This document shows, one piece after another, positions 27,858 through 37,346 of a DNA stretch of 64,000 nt (its first letter is position 1; each line of letters opens with the position of its first letter). A program made the position numbers and the translations under genes. Below the pieces are notes generated by a model. It was not told the DNA's origin. It made no database searches and saw nothing but the letters and a program-made list of their open reading frames with translations. The stretch comes from Rhizobium sp. L51/94 (lineage in GTDB: Bacteria > Pseudomonadota > Alphaproteobacteria > Rhizobiales > Rhizobiaceae): assembly GCF_019355555.1 (NCBI RefSeq), contig NZ_CP072141.1, forward strand, positions 1,234,001-1,298,000. Reading direction: 5' to 3'.

Positions 27858-28121
27858 ATGGGTAACTTACTGCTGCGTGGCGTAGACCAAGCCTTGAAGA
27901 TGAGGCTTGAGGAAATTGCTCGCCGCAACGGACGCAGCATTTCCGAAGAAGCCATCGACCAACTGCAACGAGCATTGCCAACTCCCGACGATACCGGTAC
28001 CTCCGCCGGTGGGCGTTTGCGAGCTATACTTGGCGAAGAGCGTTTCGACGACGCCGACATCGAAGCTATTTCAGCTTTCCGCCATCAACCGGATCGTGAG
28101 CCGCCCCGGTTCGACGGATGA
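27858..28121 (+). CDS. FitA/VapB-type ribbon-helix-helix antitoxin
   Basis: An 87-residue protein with an N-terminal ribbon-helix-helix DNA-binding fold (NLLLRGVDQALKMRLEEIARRNGRSISEEAIDQL) and an acidic, proline-rich C-terminus suited to toxin binding (ERFDDADIEAI). It overlaps the downstream PIN-domain toxin by 4 bp (ATGA), the usual antitoxin-first arrangement. Autoregulation is typical of the family. Confidence 0.87.
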   Translation: MGNLLLRGVDQALKMRLEEIARRNGRSISEEAIDQLQRALPTPDDTGTSAGGRLRAILGEERFDDADIEAISAFRHQPDREPPRFDG

Positions 28122-28537
28122 TCGTCCTCGACACGAACGTGATTTCCGAGTTGGAGGGGCGAACGCACAGCGAAGGGATCTTGGCCTGGCTGGATGACTA
28201 TGCGATCGAGCGGATTTTCCTGACGACGATTACTGTCGGAGAAGTTCGGTACGGCATAGCGCTGCTACCTGAAGGCAAGCGGCGCCAACAACTGGCATCG
28301 ACTTTTGATCGCATTGAAGCTGCATTCTCCGGACGTATTCTCGATTTTTCACTGGGTGCGGCGCACCTTTATGCAACTATCAGTGCCGCAAGAAAAAATG
28401 CAGGACGCTCCATCGAAACCAAGGACGCCATGATCGCCGCGATCTGCCTCTCGCATGGCGCGACGCTGGCGACGCGCAACACGAAAGACTTCGAGGGGCT
28501 TGATCTAGTTCTGATAAACCCGTTTCAAGGTGGCTAA
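28118..28537 (+). CDS. FitB/VapC-type PIN-domain toxin
   Basis: A 139-residue predicted ribonuclease toxin. PIN acidic residues are seen as Asp5 in LDTNVISE, Glu in TVGEVRYG, Asp in ETKDAMIAA and a terminal RNTKDFEG. The C-terminus LVLINPFQGG is typical of FitB. Its last 40 codons and the following spacer are repeated at 84% identity about 1 kb downstream, directly before fmt. Confidence 0.88.
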   Translation: MIVLDTNVISELEGRTHSEGILAWLDDYAIERIFLTTITVGEVRYGIALLPEGKRRQQLASTFDRIEAAFSGRILDFSLGAAHLYATISAARKNAGRSIETKDAMIAAICLSHGATLATRNTKDFEGLDLVLINPFQGG

Positions 28538-28560
28538 ATCGTAACGACGGACAATCGCAT
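28416..28560 (+). repeat. 145-bp direct repeat, copy A (3' end of vapC plus spacer)
   Basis: Matches 29423-29567 without gaps at 122 of 145 positions (counted by eye). It covers the final vapC codons, the stop and 23 bp of spacer. Downstream of position 28560 the two copies diverge completely. Confidence 0.9.
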
Positions 28561-28612
28561 TTCGTGAGATGTGCAGAACAGGTTTCGGACGTGTCGAGAA
28601 AAAGGCTTTGTC

Positions 28613-29383
28613 ATGGTGAGCATTTCGTCTCGGAACAACTATCAAACGGATACGACACGCTCGGACTTGGAAAAAGCCCGTATTTGCGCCGCGAACAATG
28701 CCGACCTCTATCAGGCAATGTTCCGTTCCCACGGACTGGCCGACCAGCGAACCACGGCATTCTGGTCCAGCGATGCGGTCGCGCCGCCGTATTATTCCAA
28801 CATGACAACACTTGAGCCTCATTCGACCGAGGAGCAGCTGTCTGAAATTGCTCGGCTGACAGAGAGACTGGGAAAACGACCCGGCTTGAAGGATGGCTTT
28901 TGCAGGCTCGATCTGGTGAGCAGGGGGTTCAAGATGTTGTTTTCCGCCTCATGGATTTGGGCTGAACCCCACGACCTGCCGGCGGATAGACCTCATGGCT
29001 GGGGACGCATAGGCGACGGGGCGGCGCTGGCTCGCTGGGAGCAATTCTGGAAAGACTCAGGTAGCCCGACCGATGCCAACGTCTTCACACCCGCACTGCT
29101 TCTGGATCCCGACATACATATCTACGGTCGACTGGCCGGCGGCAGCTTTGATGCCGGATGCATCGTGAACCAATCGCCGAAGGCTGTCGGCATCTCCAAC
29201 ATCTTCAGCCTCAATGGTACGCCAGATGCATTCCGGGATGCAGTTTCACTGGCAGCGACAGCGTTTTCACGCAATGCGCCGCTGGTTGGATATGACAGCG
29301 GCGACGCGCTCGGTGAAATGACGAAGCTTGGTTTCAGGGCGGTCGGCGAACTCAGAGTCTGGTTGCCCGACGGGGAAACCTAA
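28613..29383 (+). CDS. GNAT-like N-acetyltransferase domain protein
   Basis: A 256-residue protein that I can place only tentatively. The C-terminal quarter (AVGISNIFSLNGTPDAFRDAV ... VGYDSGDALGEMTKLGFRAVGELRVW) looks like the second half of a GNAT fold, but the acetyl-CoA loop Q/RxxGxG/A is not recognisable. Such degenerate GNATs are common rhizobial hypotheticals. The start at 28613 is preceded by AAAAAGG. It lies exactly between the two vapC-end repeats, which suggests it entered as cargo. Function unknown. Confidence 0.65.
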   Translation: MVSISSRNNYQTDTTRSDLEKARICAANNADLYQAMFRSHGLADQRTTAFWSSDAVAPPYYSNMTTLEPHSTEEQLSEIARLTERLGKRPGLKDGFCRLDLVSRGFKMLFSASWIWAEPHDLPADRPHGWGRIGDGAALARWEQFWKDSGSPTDANVFTPALLLDPDIHIYGRLAGGSFDAGCIVNQSPKAVGISNIFSLNGTPDAFRDAVSLAATAFSRNAPLVGYDSGDALGEMTKLGFRAVGELRVWLPDGET

Positions 29384-29422
29384 GCGCGGAGTTCGGAGGG
29401 TAAAAATGCCGGCCCCTCCGTC

Positions 29423-29567
29423 AAACCAAGGACGCGACGATCGCCAGGACATGCCTCTCACACGGTGCGACATTGGCGACGCGCAAGACAAAAGACTTCG
29501 AGGGGCTTGATCTCGCGCCGATAAAGCCGTTTGAAGGCGGTTAAATCGCAACGACGGACGATCGCAT
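29423..29567 (+). pseudogene. Duplicated 3' remnant of a vapC gene, repeat copy B
   Basis: An open-frame fragment of about 40 codons reading TKDATIARTCLSHGATLATR then KTKDFEGLDL, ending PIKPFEGG and TAA 29542-29544. It is aligned with the end of the intact vapC gene 1,007 bp upstream. It has no start codon or 5' portion. The homology continues through the spacer to the first bases of the fmt start codon, so copy A also carries a fmt-leader-like spacer. Confidence 0.85.
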
Positions 29568-30504
29568 GTCTCTCAGCATCATCTTCATGGGAACACCGGC
29601 CTTTTCGGTGCCGACCCTGCGCACCCTGGTCGACGCCGGTCATCGCATCGTCGCTGTCTACACGCAGCCGCCGCGCGCCGGCGGCAGGCGCGGGCTGGAA
29701 CTGCAGAAATCGCCCGTTCACCAAGCCGCCGAACTTCTGGGCCTGCCCGTCTACACGCCGGTCAATTTCAAGGATCCCGAAGAGCGCCAGCGCTTTATCG
29801 ACCTCAAGGCAGATGTCGCCGTCGTCGTCGCCTACGGGCTGCTGCTTCCGCAGGCGATCCTCGATGGCACGGCGCTCGGCTGCTACAACGGCCATGCGTC
29901 GCTGCTGCCGCGCTGGCGCGGGGCGGCGCCGATCCAGCGGGCGATCATGGCAGGCGACACCAAGACCGGCATGATGGTGATGAAGATGGACAAGGGCCTC
30001 GATACCGGCCCGTTGGCGCTCACCCGCGAGGTCGCGATTTCAGAGACGATGACGGCGGGCGAACTGCACGACAGGCTGAGCCAGGTCGGAGCCAAGGCGA
30101 TGGGCGAGGCCATGGTCCGGCTGGAGATGAATGATCTGCCGCTGACGTCGCAGCCAGCCGAGGGCGCGGTCTATGCCGCCAAGATCGACAAGGCCGAGAC
30201 ACGGATCGACTTCCACAAATCCGCGGCCGATGTGCACAACCACATTCGCGGCCTGTCGCCGGCGCCCGGCGCCTGGTTCGAGATGGAGATCTCGGGCAAG
30301 CCGGAGCGCATCAAGGTGCTGGCATCCGAGATGGTGGCGGGTGGCGAGGGCGTTGCTGGCACTGTGCTGTCTGACGATCTTACCATTGCCTGCGAGACCG
30401 GCGCGGTGCGGCTGACGCGGTTGCAGAAGGCTGGCGGCAAGCCGCTGGCTGCCTTAGATTTCCTGCGCGGCACGCCGATACCTCATGGCACGAGGCTCGC
30501 CTGA
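29566..30504 (+). CDS. fmt: Methionyl-tRNA formyltransferase
   Basis: A 312-residue enzyme formylating initiator Met-t[20 protein letters not shown], the catalytic region [21 protein letters not shown] and a C-terminal OB-like domain are all present. It pairs functionally with def upstream, and its stop overlaps the truA start by one base. Confidence 0.96.
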   Translation: MSLSIIFMGTPAFSVPTLRTLVDAGHRIVAVYTQPPRAGGRRGLELQKSPVHQAAELLGLPVYTPVNFKDPEERQRFIDLKADVAVVVAYGLLLPQAILDGTALGCYNGHASLLPRWRGAAPIQRAIMAGDTKTGMMVMKMDKGLDTGPLALTREVAISETMTAGELHDRLSQVGAKAMGEAMVRLEMNDLPLTSQPAEGAVYAAKIDKAETRIDFHKSAADVHNHIRGLSPAPGAWFEMEISGKPERIKVLASEMVAGGEGVAGTVLSDDLTIACETGAVRLTRLQKAGGKPLAALDFLRGTPIPHGTRLA

Positions 30505-31307
30505 TGCCGCGATACCGCATGACTGTCGAATATGACGGCACGCCCTATGTCGGCTGGCAGAAGCAGGACAACGGCCATTCCGTCCAGTCGGCCATCGAGA
30601 ACGCTATCCTGGCGCTGACGGGCGAGGCCGTTCTGGTGCGCGGCGCAGGCCGCACCGATTCCGGTGTGCATGCGATGGGGCAGGTGGTCCACGCCGACCT
30701 GTCGAAGACGTGGCCGTCGCATACCCTGCGCAATGCCCTGAACGCCTATCTCGGCAAGGCCCGCGAGCGTGTCTCGATCATCGATGCCGCCGAGGTCGAT
30801 GAACGCTTCGACGCGCGCTTTTCCGCCCATCGCCGGCACTATCTCTATCGTATCATCAGCCGCAAGGCGCCGCTGGCGCTGGAGGCAAAGCGCGCCTGGT
30901 GGGTATCCAAGGATCTCGACCATGTTCCGATGCATGCGGCAGCCCAGACGCTGATCGGCTATCACGACTTCACCACCTTCCGCTCGATCCATTGCCAGGC
31001 CAACAGTCCGCTGCGCACCCTCGACCGGCTGGATGTCACCCGCAATGGCGATCTGATTGAAATCCGCGCCACGGCGCAGAGCTTCCTGCACAATCAGATC
31101 CGCTCCTTTGCCGGCACGTTGAAGATGGTCGGCGAGGGAAAATGGTCGGTCGAGGATGTCCGCGCTGCGCTCGAGGCGCGGGATCGAAAGGCCTGCGGCC
31201 CGGTAGCGCCGCCGGAGGGGCTATATTTCCTGCAGGTCGACTATCCCGCAGATCCCGATGCCCGCCGCATTCGCCAGAGTGAGCAGCCGCGCCCGGCACG
31301 GGAATAG
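30504..31307 (+). CDS. truA: tRNA pseudouridine(38-40) synthase TruA
   Basis: A 267-residue pseudouridine synthase. The catalytic Asp lies in [15 protein letters not shown] and the C-terminal [19 protein letters not shown] segment (here [14 protein letters not shown]) is intact. It shares one base with the fmt stop (TGATG), indicating translational coupling. Confidence 0.96.
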   Translation: MPRYRMTVEYDGTPYVGWQKQDNGHSVQSAIENAILALTGEAVLVRGAGRTDSGVHAMGQVVHADLSKTWPSHTLRNALNAYLGKARERVSIIDAAEVDERFDARFSAHRRHYLYRIISRKAPLALEAKRAWWVSKDLDHVPMHAAAQTLIGYHDFTTFRSIHCQANSPLRTLDRLDVTRNGDLIEIRATAQSFLHNQIRSFAGTLKMVGEGKWSVEDVRAALEARDRKACGPVAPPEGLYFLQVDYPADPDARRIRQSEQPRPARE

Positions 31308-31310
31308 GCG

Positions 31311-31913
31311 TCAGGAGCCGGGCGGATAGATGCCGAGGAAATGCTGCAGGAAGTCCGTCAGCAGCATCGGCGGAACCATCATCATCAGTGTCATCGCCGC
31401 GACGAACAGCGGATGCGGTCCGCAGATCATCCGCAGGATGCGGGCAAGCGCGAAGATCAGCGCCATCATCAGCACCAGCCACAGGATGGCGGTGAGGCCG
31501 GCCGATCCCGGCACGAAGGCGATGAGCGCGATCAGCAACGCGTTCAGGTAGGCAAGCGGCAGACCCAGCCAGTTCATGGCGACGACGACAGGCTGGAATT
31601 TTTCGCCACTCCTGAAAAGCAGCAGCAGCAAGCCTGCCATGACGGGCGGTACCAGCCAGTTTGCCGCCTCCACGAGGCCGAGGCGGAAGAAGAAGGCTGG
31701 CCCGGTGGCGCTGCCCGGCGGCATGGCCGACAGATAGGTCTGCTGCCACCAAAGCCAGGAAATGCCGATCGGTGGCAGGCACCAGAGAACGGCCCAGAAA
31801 GACCGTGTCAGGCCCCGATCGGAGATGTCGAGGTAGTTGAAACCGCGCGCGTCGTTGCGCACCAGCAGCCAGAGCCCGGCCAGATAGTACTGGACTTCCC
31901 TATACGTCGGCAT
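31311..31913 (-). CDS. Conserved rhizobial integral membrane protein
   Basis: A 200-residue protein with five or six hydrophobic helices and no recognisable catalytic motif. It begins [21 protein letters not shown]. Its first 14 bp overlap the end of dapE, so the two are co-transcribed and probably translationally coupled. I recall similar proteins next to dapE in other rhizobia. Function unknown. Confidence 0.75.
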   Translation of the reverse strand: MPTYREVQYYLAGLWLLVRNDARGFNYLDISDRGLTRSFWAVLWCLPPIGISWLWWQQTYLSAMPPGSATGPAFFFRLGLVEAANWLVPPVMAGLLLLLFRSGEKFQPVVVAMNWLGLPLAYLNALLIALIAFVPGSAGLTAILWLVLMMALIFALARILRMICGPHPLFVAAMTLMMMVPPMLLTDFLQHFLGIYPPGS

Positions 31914-33093
31914 TCTGGAACCAGCGTTCGAGGAATGTCTCGTAGATTGCCGTCAGCGTTTCGAGATCGGCGACCGCAACGCGCTCGTCGACCATGTGCA
32001 TGGTCTGGCCGACGAGGCCGAATTCTACGACCGGACAATAGTCCTTGATGAAACGCGCATCCGACGTGCCGCCGGTCGTGGACAGTCTGGGCGCCTGCCC
32101 GGTCACCGTCTCCACAGCTGACGAAAGCGAGGCGATCAACTCGTTGTTGCGGGTGAGGAACACATGGCTCGGCCGCTCCGCCCAGGCGATCTCGTAGGAT
32201 GCCGGCGGACGACCCGGACGCAGCGTCTGGTCGGCTGCCGCCCGGTCGAGCCGTGCGACGATCTCGGCCTTCAGCGTATCTGCCGTCCATGTGTCGTTGA
32301 AACGGATATTGAAGCTTGCCGTCGCCTTCGCCGGGATGACGTTGGTAGCGCCGTTGCCGACGTCGAGCGTCGTCACTTCGAGGTTGGATGGCTGGAAATT
32401 GTCAGTGCCCGCGTCGAATGGCGGATGCATCAGCGCCTGCGTCAGGGCGAGAATACTGCGCACCGGATTGTCGGCGAGGTCAGGATAGGCCGCGTGGCCC
32501 TGGACGCCGTTGACGGTGATTCTGCCCGACAGTGAACCGCGCCGACCTATCTTGATCATGTCGCCGAGCCTGTCGGGATTGGTCGGTTCGCCCACCAGGC
32601 AGGCGTCCCATGTCTCGCCCTTTTCGGCAGCCCATTTGAGTAGCTTGGTGGTGCCGTTGATCGCCGGCCCTTCCTCGTCGCCGGTAATCAGAAACGAGAT
32701 CGAGCCCTTTGGCGCGCCGTGCCGGGCGATATAGCGGGCAACAGCAGCAGCAAAGCAGGCGATACCGCCTTTCATATCGACCGCGCCGCGTCCGAATATC
32801 TGGCCATCGGCGATTTCGGCGGCAAAGGGCGGATGGCTCCAGCTTGCTTCGTCGCCAACAGGCACGACGTCTGTATGGCCGGCAAACATCAAATGCGGCC
32901 CCTCATGGCCGAGCCGGGCATAGAGATTGTCGATGTCGGGAATGCCAGGTTCGCTGGCAGTCATCCGTTCGACGACGAAGCCGAGCGGCAACAGCATGTC
33001 GGTCAGTGCCGAAAGAGCACCGGCGTCGGCGGGTGTTACCGACGGGCAGCGGATCAGGGTCTGGAGATTGGCGACGGGATCGGTGGTGTTCAT
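31900..33093 (-). CDS. dapE: Succinyl-diaminopimelate desuccinylase
   Basis: A 397-residue M20-family zinc hydrolase in lysine/meso-DAP biosynthesis. Metal-binding motifs are FAGHTDVVP, the bridging region [10 protein letters not shown] and catalytic/metal Glu in [13 protein letters not shown] 33093 was chosen because it gives the typical [21 protein letters not shown]; an ATG at 33123 adds ten residues. It lies downstream of dapD in the same direction (132 bp apart). Confidence 0.96.
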   Translation of the reverse strand: MNTTDPVANLQTLIRCPSVTPADAGALSALTDMLLPLGFVVERMTASEPGIPDIDNLYARLGHEGPHLMFAGHTDVVPVGDEASWSHPPFAAEIADGQIFGRGAVDMKGGIACFAAAVARYIARHGAPKGSISFLITGDEEGPAINGTTKLLKWAAEKGETWDACLVGEPTNPDRLGDMIKIGRRGSLSGRITVNGVQGHAAYPDLADNPVRSILALTQALMHPPFDAGTDNFQPSNLEVTTLDVGNGATNVIPAKATASFNIRFNDTWTADTLKAEIVARLDRAAADQTLRPGRPPASYEIAWAERPSHVFLTRNNELIASLSSAVETVTGQAPRLSTTGGTSDARFIKDYCPVVEFGLVGQTMHMVDERVAVADLETLTAIYETFLERWFQNADV

Positions 33094-33225
33094 GACAACG
33101 ATGTATCCGGCGGGAAATGGCAAAGCGATGGCAAATGTCGGAACGGCGATAAATACTCAGGCTCGAAATGGAGCTTTTGCTGTTCCGGACGCTCCCGTTG
33201 CCGGGAGCGTCCATCCAATTGCCGC

Positions 33226-34083
33226 TCAGTCGCGCAAAAGTTCGTTGATACCGGTCTTCGAACGCGTCTGCGCATCGACGCGCTTGACGATGACGGCGCA
33301 GTAGAGACCGGGGCCGGGCTGGCCGTTTGCCATCGGCTTGGCTGCCGGCAGCGATCCAGCGACGACGACGGAGTAGGGCGGTACTTCGCCATAGGTGATA
33401 TCGCCGGTGGCGCGGTCGACGATCTTCGTCGACTTGCCGATGAACACGCCCATGCCGAGAACCGAGCCTTCGCGGACGATGCAGCCCTCGACGACTTCCG
33501 AGCGGGCGCCGATGAAGCAATTGTCCTCGATGATCGTCGGGCCGGCCTGCATGGGCTCCAGTACGCCGCCGATGCCGACGCCGCCGGAAAGATGCACATG
33601 TTTGCCGATCTGGGCGCAGGAGCCGACTGTCGCCCAGGCGTCGACCATTGTGCCTTCGCCGACATAGGCGCCGAGATTGACGAAGGACGGCATCAGGATG
33701 GCATTTGGGGCTATATAGGCCGAGCGCCGTACGACGCAGTTCGGTACGGCGCGGATGCCCGCTTCGCGGAAGCGGTTTTCGCCCCAGCCTTCGAACTTCG
33801 AGGGGACCTTGTCCCACCAGGTCGATCCGCCAGCACCGCCCTCGATGATCGTCATGTCGTTGAGGCGGAAGGATAGCAGCACCGCCTTCTTCAGCCACTG
33901 ATTGACTGTCCAGACGCCATCGGCACCGCGTTCCGCAACACGCACCTTGCCACCGTCGAGCAGGGTCAGCGCCGTGTCGACCGCATCGCGGATTTCGCCT
34001 GACGTCGAGAGGTTGACGCTGTCGCGCGCGTCGAACGCCGCTTCGATGGTCTTTTCAAGCGAGGCAAGATCGGTGGCGCTCAT
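33226..34083 (-). CDS. dapD: 2,3,4,5-tetrahydropyridine-2,6-dicarboxylate N-succinyltransferase
   Basis: A 285-residue left-handed beta-helix acyltransferase that succinylates tetrahydrodipicolinate, the step two before DapE. Hexapeptide repeats run through [23 protein letters not shown] and beyond. ATG 34083 gives the standard [17 protein letters not shown] start. A much longer open frame upstream is not homologous. Confidence 0.96.
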   Translation of the reverse strand: MSATDLASLEKTIEAAFDARDSVNLSTSGEIRDAVDTALTLLDGGKVRVAERGADGVWTVNQWLKKAVLLSFRLNDMTIIEGGAGGSTWWDKVPSKFEGWGENRFREAGIRAVPNCVVRRSAYIAPNAILMPSFVNLGAYVGEGTMVDAWATVGSCAQIGKHVHLSGGVGIGGVLEPMQAGPTIIEDNCFIGARSEVVEGCIVREGSVLGMGVFIGKSTKIVDRATGDITYGEVPPYSVVVAGSLPAAKPMANGQPGPGLYCAVIVKRVDAQTRSKTGINELLRD

Positions 34084-34303
34084 GACAATTCCTTGAACAT
34101 CTGTGGATTTCGTCCCGGCCGGTGGATCATTCGCAGATGTGATCGCTTGGCCGGTGATCTGCTCTACAACAGCCGTCCCGGAAATGGAATGATCTTTCCT
34201 GCCGCATTGCATCTGGATTGGGCGCCCGATCGCGGCATATCTGGAGATGCGGAGGCTGCGCCGATTCGGGCTGCGGTCCCATTGAGTTATGGAAGGCAGG
34301 ACA

Positions 34304-35164
34304 ATGGCTAAAGGCAGGAACGGCAAGCTGCGGCGCAAGGACGGCGTCTGGGATCCGCTGAAGACCAGCGGCGCCGACAAGACCCGCGCCGAAGCCATTC
34401 CAAAGACCCCGCAGTCGCTGTCGCCATCCTACAGGCTTGCCTATGCCGACGAGGATTTCCTCTGCCGCGAGGAATTACGGCCAGTCCGGCTGCAGCTGGA
34501 GCTGATGAAGACGGAAATGGAGCTCACCGAGCGCGGCATCAAGTCGACTGTGGTGATGTTCGGCGGCGCACGCATTCCAGCACCCGGCCAGAGCGCCTGG
34601 GCCGCGCGCAACGATGTCCAGCGCGCCAATCTCGAGGCCGCCTCTGTCTATTACGAGGAAGCCCGCAAGTTCGCCCGGCTCTGCGCTCGCTATTCCGCAG
34701 CCTCAGGTTTTCACGAATATGTCGTCGTCACCGGCGGCGGCCCGGGGGTCATGGAAGCGGGAAACCGTGGCGCTTCGGAGGAGGGTGCGCCGTCGATCGG
34801 CCTCAACATCGTCCTGCCGCACGAGCAGGCCCCGAACGCCTATGTCACCCCGGAGCTGAGCTTCAATTTTCACTACTTTGCGATCCGGAAGATGCATTTC
34901 ATGCTGCGTGCCAAGGCCATCGCCGTTTTTCCCGGCGGTTTCGGCACGCTCGACGAATTTTTCGAATGCCTGACCCTGATCCAGACCGGCCGCATGGCCC
35001 GCCTGCCGCTGATCCTTTTCGGCGAAGCCTTCTGGCGCAAGATCATCAATTTCGACGCACTCGCCGAGTTCGGTACAATCGCCCCCGACGACGTCAACCT
35101 GATCAGCTTCGTCGATACAGCCGAAGCCGCATGGAAGATTGTCAGCGATTTCTATGAGCATTGA
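34304..35164 (+). CDS. LOG-family protein (cytokinin riboside phosphoribohydrolase-like)
   Basis: A 286-residue Rossmann-like protein. It carries [16 protein letters not shown] and [13 protein letters not shown], matching the PGGxGTxxE signature of LOG/lysine-decarboxylase-like enzymes. Those release free bases from nucleoside 5'-monophosphates. It is longer than plant LOG, with an N-terminal charged extension, as in the TIGR00730-like bacterial group. ATG 34304 follows GGCAGGA. Whether it makes cytokinin or works in nucleotide salvage is not visible here. Confidence 0.85.
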   Translation: MAKGRNGKLRRKDGVWDPLKTSGADKTRAEAIPKTPQSLSPSYRLAYADEDFLCREELRPVRLQLELMKTEMELTERGIKSTVVMFGGARIPAPGQSAWAARNDVQRANLEAASVYYEEARKFARLCARYSAASGFHEYVVVTGGGPGVMEAGNRGASEEGAPSIGLNIVLPHEQAPNAYVTPELSFNFHYFAIRKMHFMLRAKAIAVFPGGFGTLDEFFECLTLIQTGRMARLPLILFGEAFWRKIINFDALAEFGTIAPDDVNLISFVDTAEAAWKIVSDFYEH

Positions 35165-35203
35165 GGAATGCGCGAAAGTCTCAATCGCGTCGTTCCAACC
35201 CGG

Positions 35204-35232
35204 TTGACACGCAATCACCCGTTCGCTTATCA
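35204..35232 (+). promoter_or_regulatory. Sigma70 promoter of the fluoride-response operon
   Basis: A perfect TTGACA (35204-35209), 17-bp spacer and TTATCA (35227-35232). The predicted start near 35239-35241 coincides with the first bases of the fluoride riboswitch, which strongly supports the assignment. Confidence 0.75.
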
Positions 35233-35240
35233 CAGCGAAC

Positions 35241-35334
35241 GGTAATGGATTCTGCCGGACCAGAAAAGGTCGAACCGCTTCCCGGATGAAGCTGATGACT
35301 CCTACTCAACGCGCTTATGCGAAGGAGTAGAGTC
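35241..35334 (+). promoter_or_regulatory. Fluoride riboswitch (crcB motif) with expression platform
   Basis: The aptamer spans about 35241-35305: GGTAATGG at the 5' end, TTCTGCC, a GGACC/GGTC stem, the conserved AACCGC, and the hallmark 3' strand CTGATGACTCCTAC. These are the conserved blocks of the fluoride-sensing crcB RNA. The 3' strand GACTCCTACTC (35297-35307) can instead pair with GAGTAGAGTC (35325-35334), 10 bp with one bulged C. That hairpin captures the GGAG of the leader ORF's Shine-Dalgarno. Aptamer formation with fluoride would therefore free the SD and turn expression on. Confidence 0.88.
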
Positions 35335-35391
35335 GTGCCTGATATCCAGAACCAATCCTCACATGTAGTGCCTGCCGGAGTGACCGCGTGA
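35335..35391 (+). CDS. 18-codon leader ORF between fluoride riboswitch and CLC gene
   Basis: GTG 35335, with AAGGAG at 35322-35327 seven bases upstream, opens an 18-residue frame ([18 protein letters not shown]). It ends in TGA 35389-35391, whose last base is the first base of the clc ATG (TGATG). The riboswitch expression platform covers this SD, not the weaker GGAG of clc itself, so translation may be relayed by coupling. Peptide function is unknown; it may have none. Confidence 0.55.
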   Translation: MPDIQNQSSHVVPAGVTA

Positions 35392-36800
35392 TGGTTTTCT
35401 CCGATATTCTTGGCATACGCCTGCAGCTAGCTCGCAGCCTTTTGAAATGGATGGCTGTTGTCACGCCGATGGCGATCACAATCGGGTCTCTGGTCGCGCT
35501 CTTTCTTTGGAGCCTAGACCGGGCGACCGAGGCACGGTTTGCCTATCCATGGCTGATCTATGCTCTGCCGGTTGCGGGTTTCGCGATGGTTTTCGCGTAT
35601 GGTCGCTTCGGCGTTTCTGCCGAGGGTGGAAATAACCTCATCGTCGACCAGATCCACGAGCCAGGCGGCGGGGTGCCGTTGCGGATGACGCCTTTCATCC
35701 TCGTCTCCACCGTTCTCACGCACTTGGTTGGCGGCTCCGCCGGTCGCGAAGGCACCGCAGTCCAGATGGGGGGTAGCCTTGCCAGCGCCTTCGGCAGGGC
35801 ATTCCGGCTGGACCGAGCCGATGTCCGGATCCTGCTGATGGCAGGTATTGCGGCCGGGTTCGGAGCTGTCTTCGGCACGCCGATTGCCGGAGCCGTCTTC
35901 GCGCTGGAGGTCTTGACGATAGGACGGATGCAGTACGAGGCACTGCTGCCAGCACTGATGGCGTCGGTCATCGCCGATTGGACATGCCAGGCCTGGGGGA
36001 TCACGCATGTCCGCTACGCAATTTCCTATCTGTCGGCTTTGGGGACCACGGGTAATTTCCATCTCGAGCCGCTTCTTCTCCTCAAAGCCGTTGCGGCGAG
36101 CGCGGCCTTCGGCATTGTTGCGCATCTCTTCGCTGACGCCTCCCATCGCCTCTCCTCTCTCCTGAAGCGGCTGATACCCTATGCGCCGCTGCGCCCGGTG
36201 CTGGCAGGCCTGGTCATCCTGGGCTTGGTGCACCTGCTTGGCACGCGGGAATACCTTGGCCTCGGCGTCTGGTCTCCTGATCACGACGACGCGACCATTC
36301 TCGGCTTTTTCCGCCCGGATCACATCGACAGCTGGAGTTGGCTCTGGAAAATGGTCTTCACGATCATAACGTTGAGCGCCGGTTTCAAGGGCGGTGAAGT
36401 CACCCCGCTATTTTTCATCGGCGCAGCGTTGGGAAATGCGCTGGCAGGTCTGATGGGCGCTCCCGTTGACCTGTTCGCCGCTTTGGGCTTCGTTGCCGTA
36501 TTTGCTGGAGCGACGAACACGCCGCTTGCCTGCATGATCATGGGCATCGAGCTCTTTGGCGCAACCCATGCTGTTTACATCGCGATTGCCTGCTTCGTCG
36601 CCTATCTCTGCAGCGGCCATTCGAGCATCTATCTGTCCCAGCGGATTGCCATCCCTAAAACCTCGGCCGGCAGCCACATTCCTCCGGGCACGGCGGTTCG
36701 GCATCTTCGCGACCTCCAAAAGCGCGCTCCGGTCGGGATGAACGGCGATTCATTACATATCCGCGCCTCCGATCATTCAGCCAGGAAGGACCAGCCATGA
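35391..36800 (+). CDS. CLC-F type fluoride/proton antiporter
   Basis: A 469-residue CLC-family membrane transporter with about 10-12 helices. Selectivity motifs differ from chloride CLCs in the CLC-F way: GREGT (about 118-122) replaces GK/REGP while keeping the gating Glu, EGGNNLI (about 78-84) replaces GSGIP, and [12 protein letters not shown] replaces the GxFAP motif. Together with the fluoride riboswitch this points to fluoride export. I use ATG 35391; an in-frame GTG at 35388 is an alternative. It overlaps the DUF190 gene by 4 bp. Confidence 0.9.
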   Translation: MVFSDILGIRLQLARSLLKWMAVVTPMAITIGSLVALFLWSLDRATEARFAYPWLIYALPVAGFAMVFAYGRFGVSAEGGNNLIVDQIHEPGGGVPLRMTPFILVSTVLTHLVGGSAGREGTAVQMGGSLASAFGRAFRLDRADVRILLMAGIAAGFGAVFGTPIAGAVFALEVLTIGRMQYEALLPALMASVIADWTCQAWGITHVRYAISYLSALGTTGNFHLEPLLLLKAVAASAAFGIVAHLFADASHRLSSLLKRLIPYAPLRPVLAGLVILGLVHLLGTREYLGLGVWSPDHDDATILGFFRPDHIDSWSWLWKMVFTIITLSAGFKGGEVTPLFFIGAALGNALAGLMGAPVDLFAALGFVAVFAGATNTPLACMIMGIELFGATHAVYIAIACFVAYLCSGHSSIYLSQRIAIPKTSAGSHIPPGTAVRHLRDLQKRAPVGMNGDSLHIRASDHSARKDQP

Positions 36801-37192
36801 CCCGGCATTCCATCTCACAGAAAGAAATCGGTATGGTGCGCATCTACATGAAGCCTCGCGAAAAGGTGCCTGGCAAAAGCGGCTGGCTTCGTGGATCCCT
36901 GCTCTATCGCGAACTGATCCTGCAGGCGAAGGCTGCGGGCATTCTGAACGCCGTCGCTCATTCCACCCACTTCGGATACAGCAATGGCGGCAGGGTGGCA
37001 GACGACGGATTTGAGATATCCAACCCCGATCTCACCATGTGCGTCGAGCTTATCGGAGATCGTCACGAACTTGAAAATTTCTGTCGGACACATGGAGGCA
37101 TGTTGAAGGGCAAAGTCATCATCTACAAGCACATCGAGCACTGGGATATCACTGGGCACAGCGTCATCGTTGAAGATGTCCTCAAACCGTAA
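36797..37192 (+). CDS. DUF190 family protein
   Basis: A 131-residue cytoplasmic protein with a PII-like ferredoxin fold ([21 protein letters not shown] ... VVKV-type core, [22 protein letters not shown]). DUF190 proteins recur beside fluoride exporters (CrcB/Fluc, CLC-F). It overlaps the clc stop (ATGA) and has AAGGA upstream. Its role is unproven; an accessory or regulatory role in fluoride efflux is inference from context. Confidence 0.85.
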   Translation: MTRHSISQKEIGMVRIYMKPREKVPGKSGWLRGSLLYRELILQAKAAGILNAVAHSTHFGYSNGGRVADDGFEISNPDLTMCVELIGDRHELENFCRTHGGMLKGKVIIYKHIEHWDITGHSVIVEDVLKP

Positions 37193-37284
37193 ATGCCTTG
37201 ATAACTGGTTGCGCTGCCTTAGCCGTGTGAGCGTGTGACGGGGCCGATCTCTGCACAGTTGTTTAAGCTCAGACCCCATTCAAA

Positions 37285-37317
37285 AAGCCCGCCATCGCAA
37301 GACTGCGAGGCGGGCTT
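37285..37317. terminator. Bidirectional terminator between DUF190 and EF-hand genes
   Basis: Inverted repeat AAGCCCGCC/GGCGGGCTT (37285-37293, 37309-37317) between two convergent genes. A-rich on the left for the minus-strand transcript; the right side has only a short T-containing tail. Confidence 0.75.
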
Positions 37318-37346
37318 CCGTTTGTCCTGCTAGGACGTGCCGTTCC

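Noticed and set aside
35219..35242. Perfect 9-bp hairpin CCGTTCGCT/AGCGAACGG before the riboswitch as a terminator
   Set aside because: It overlaps the promoter spacer and -10 and lacks a T-run. The predicted transcript starts at its end, so it is more likely an operator-like or chance palindrome.
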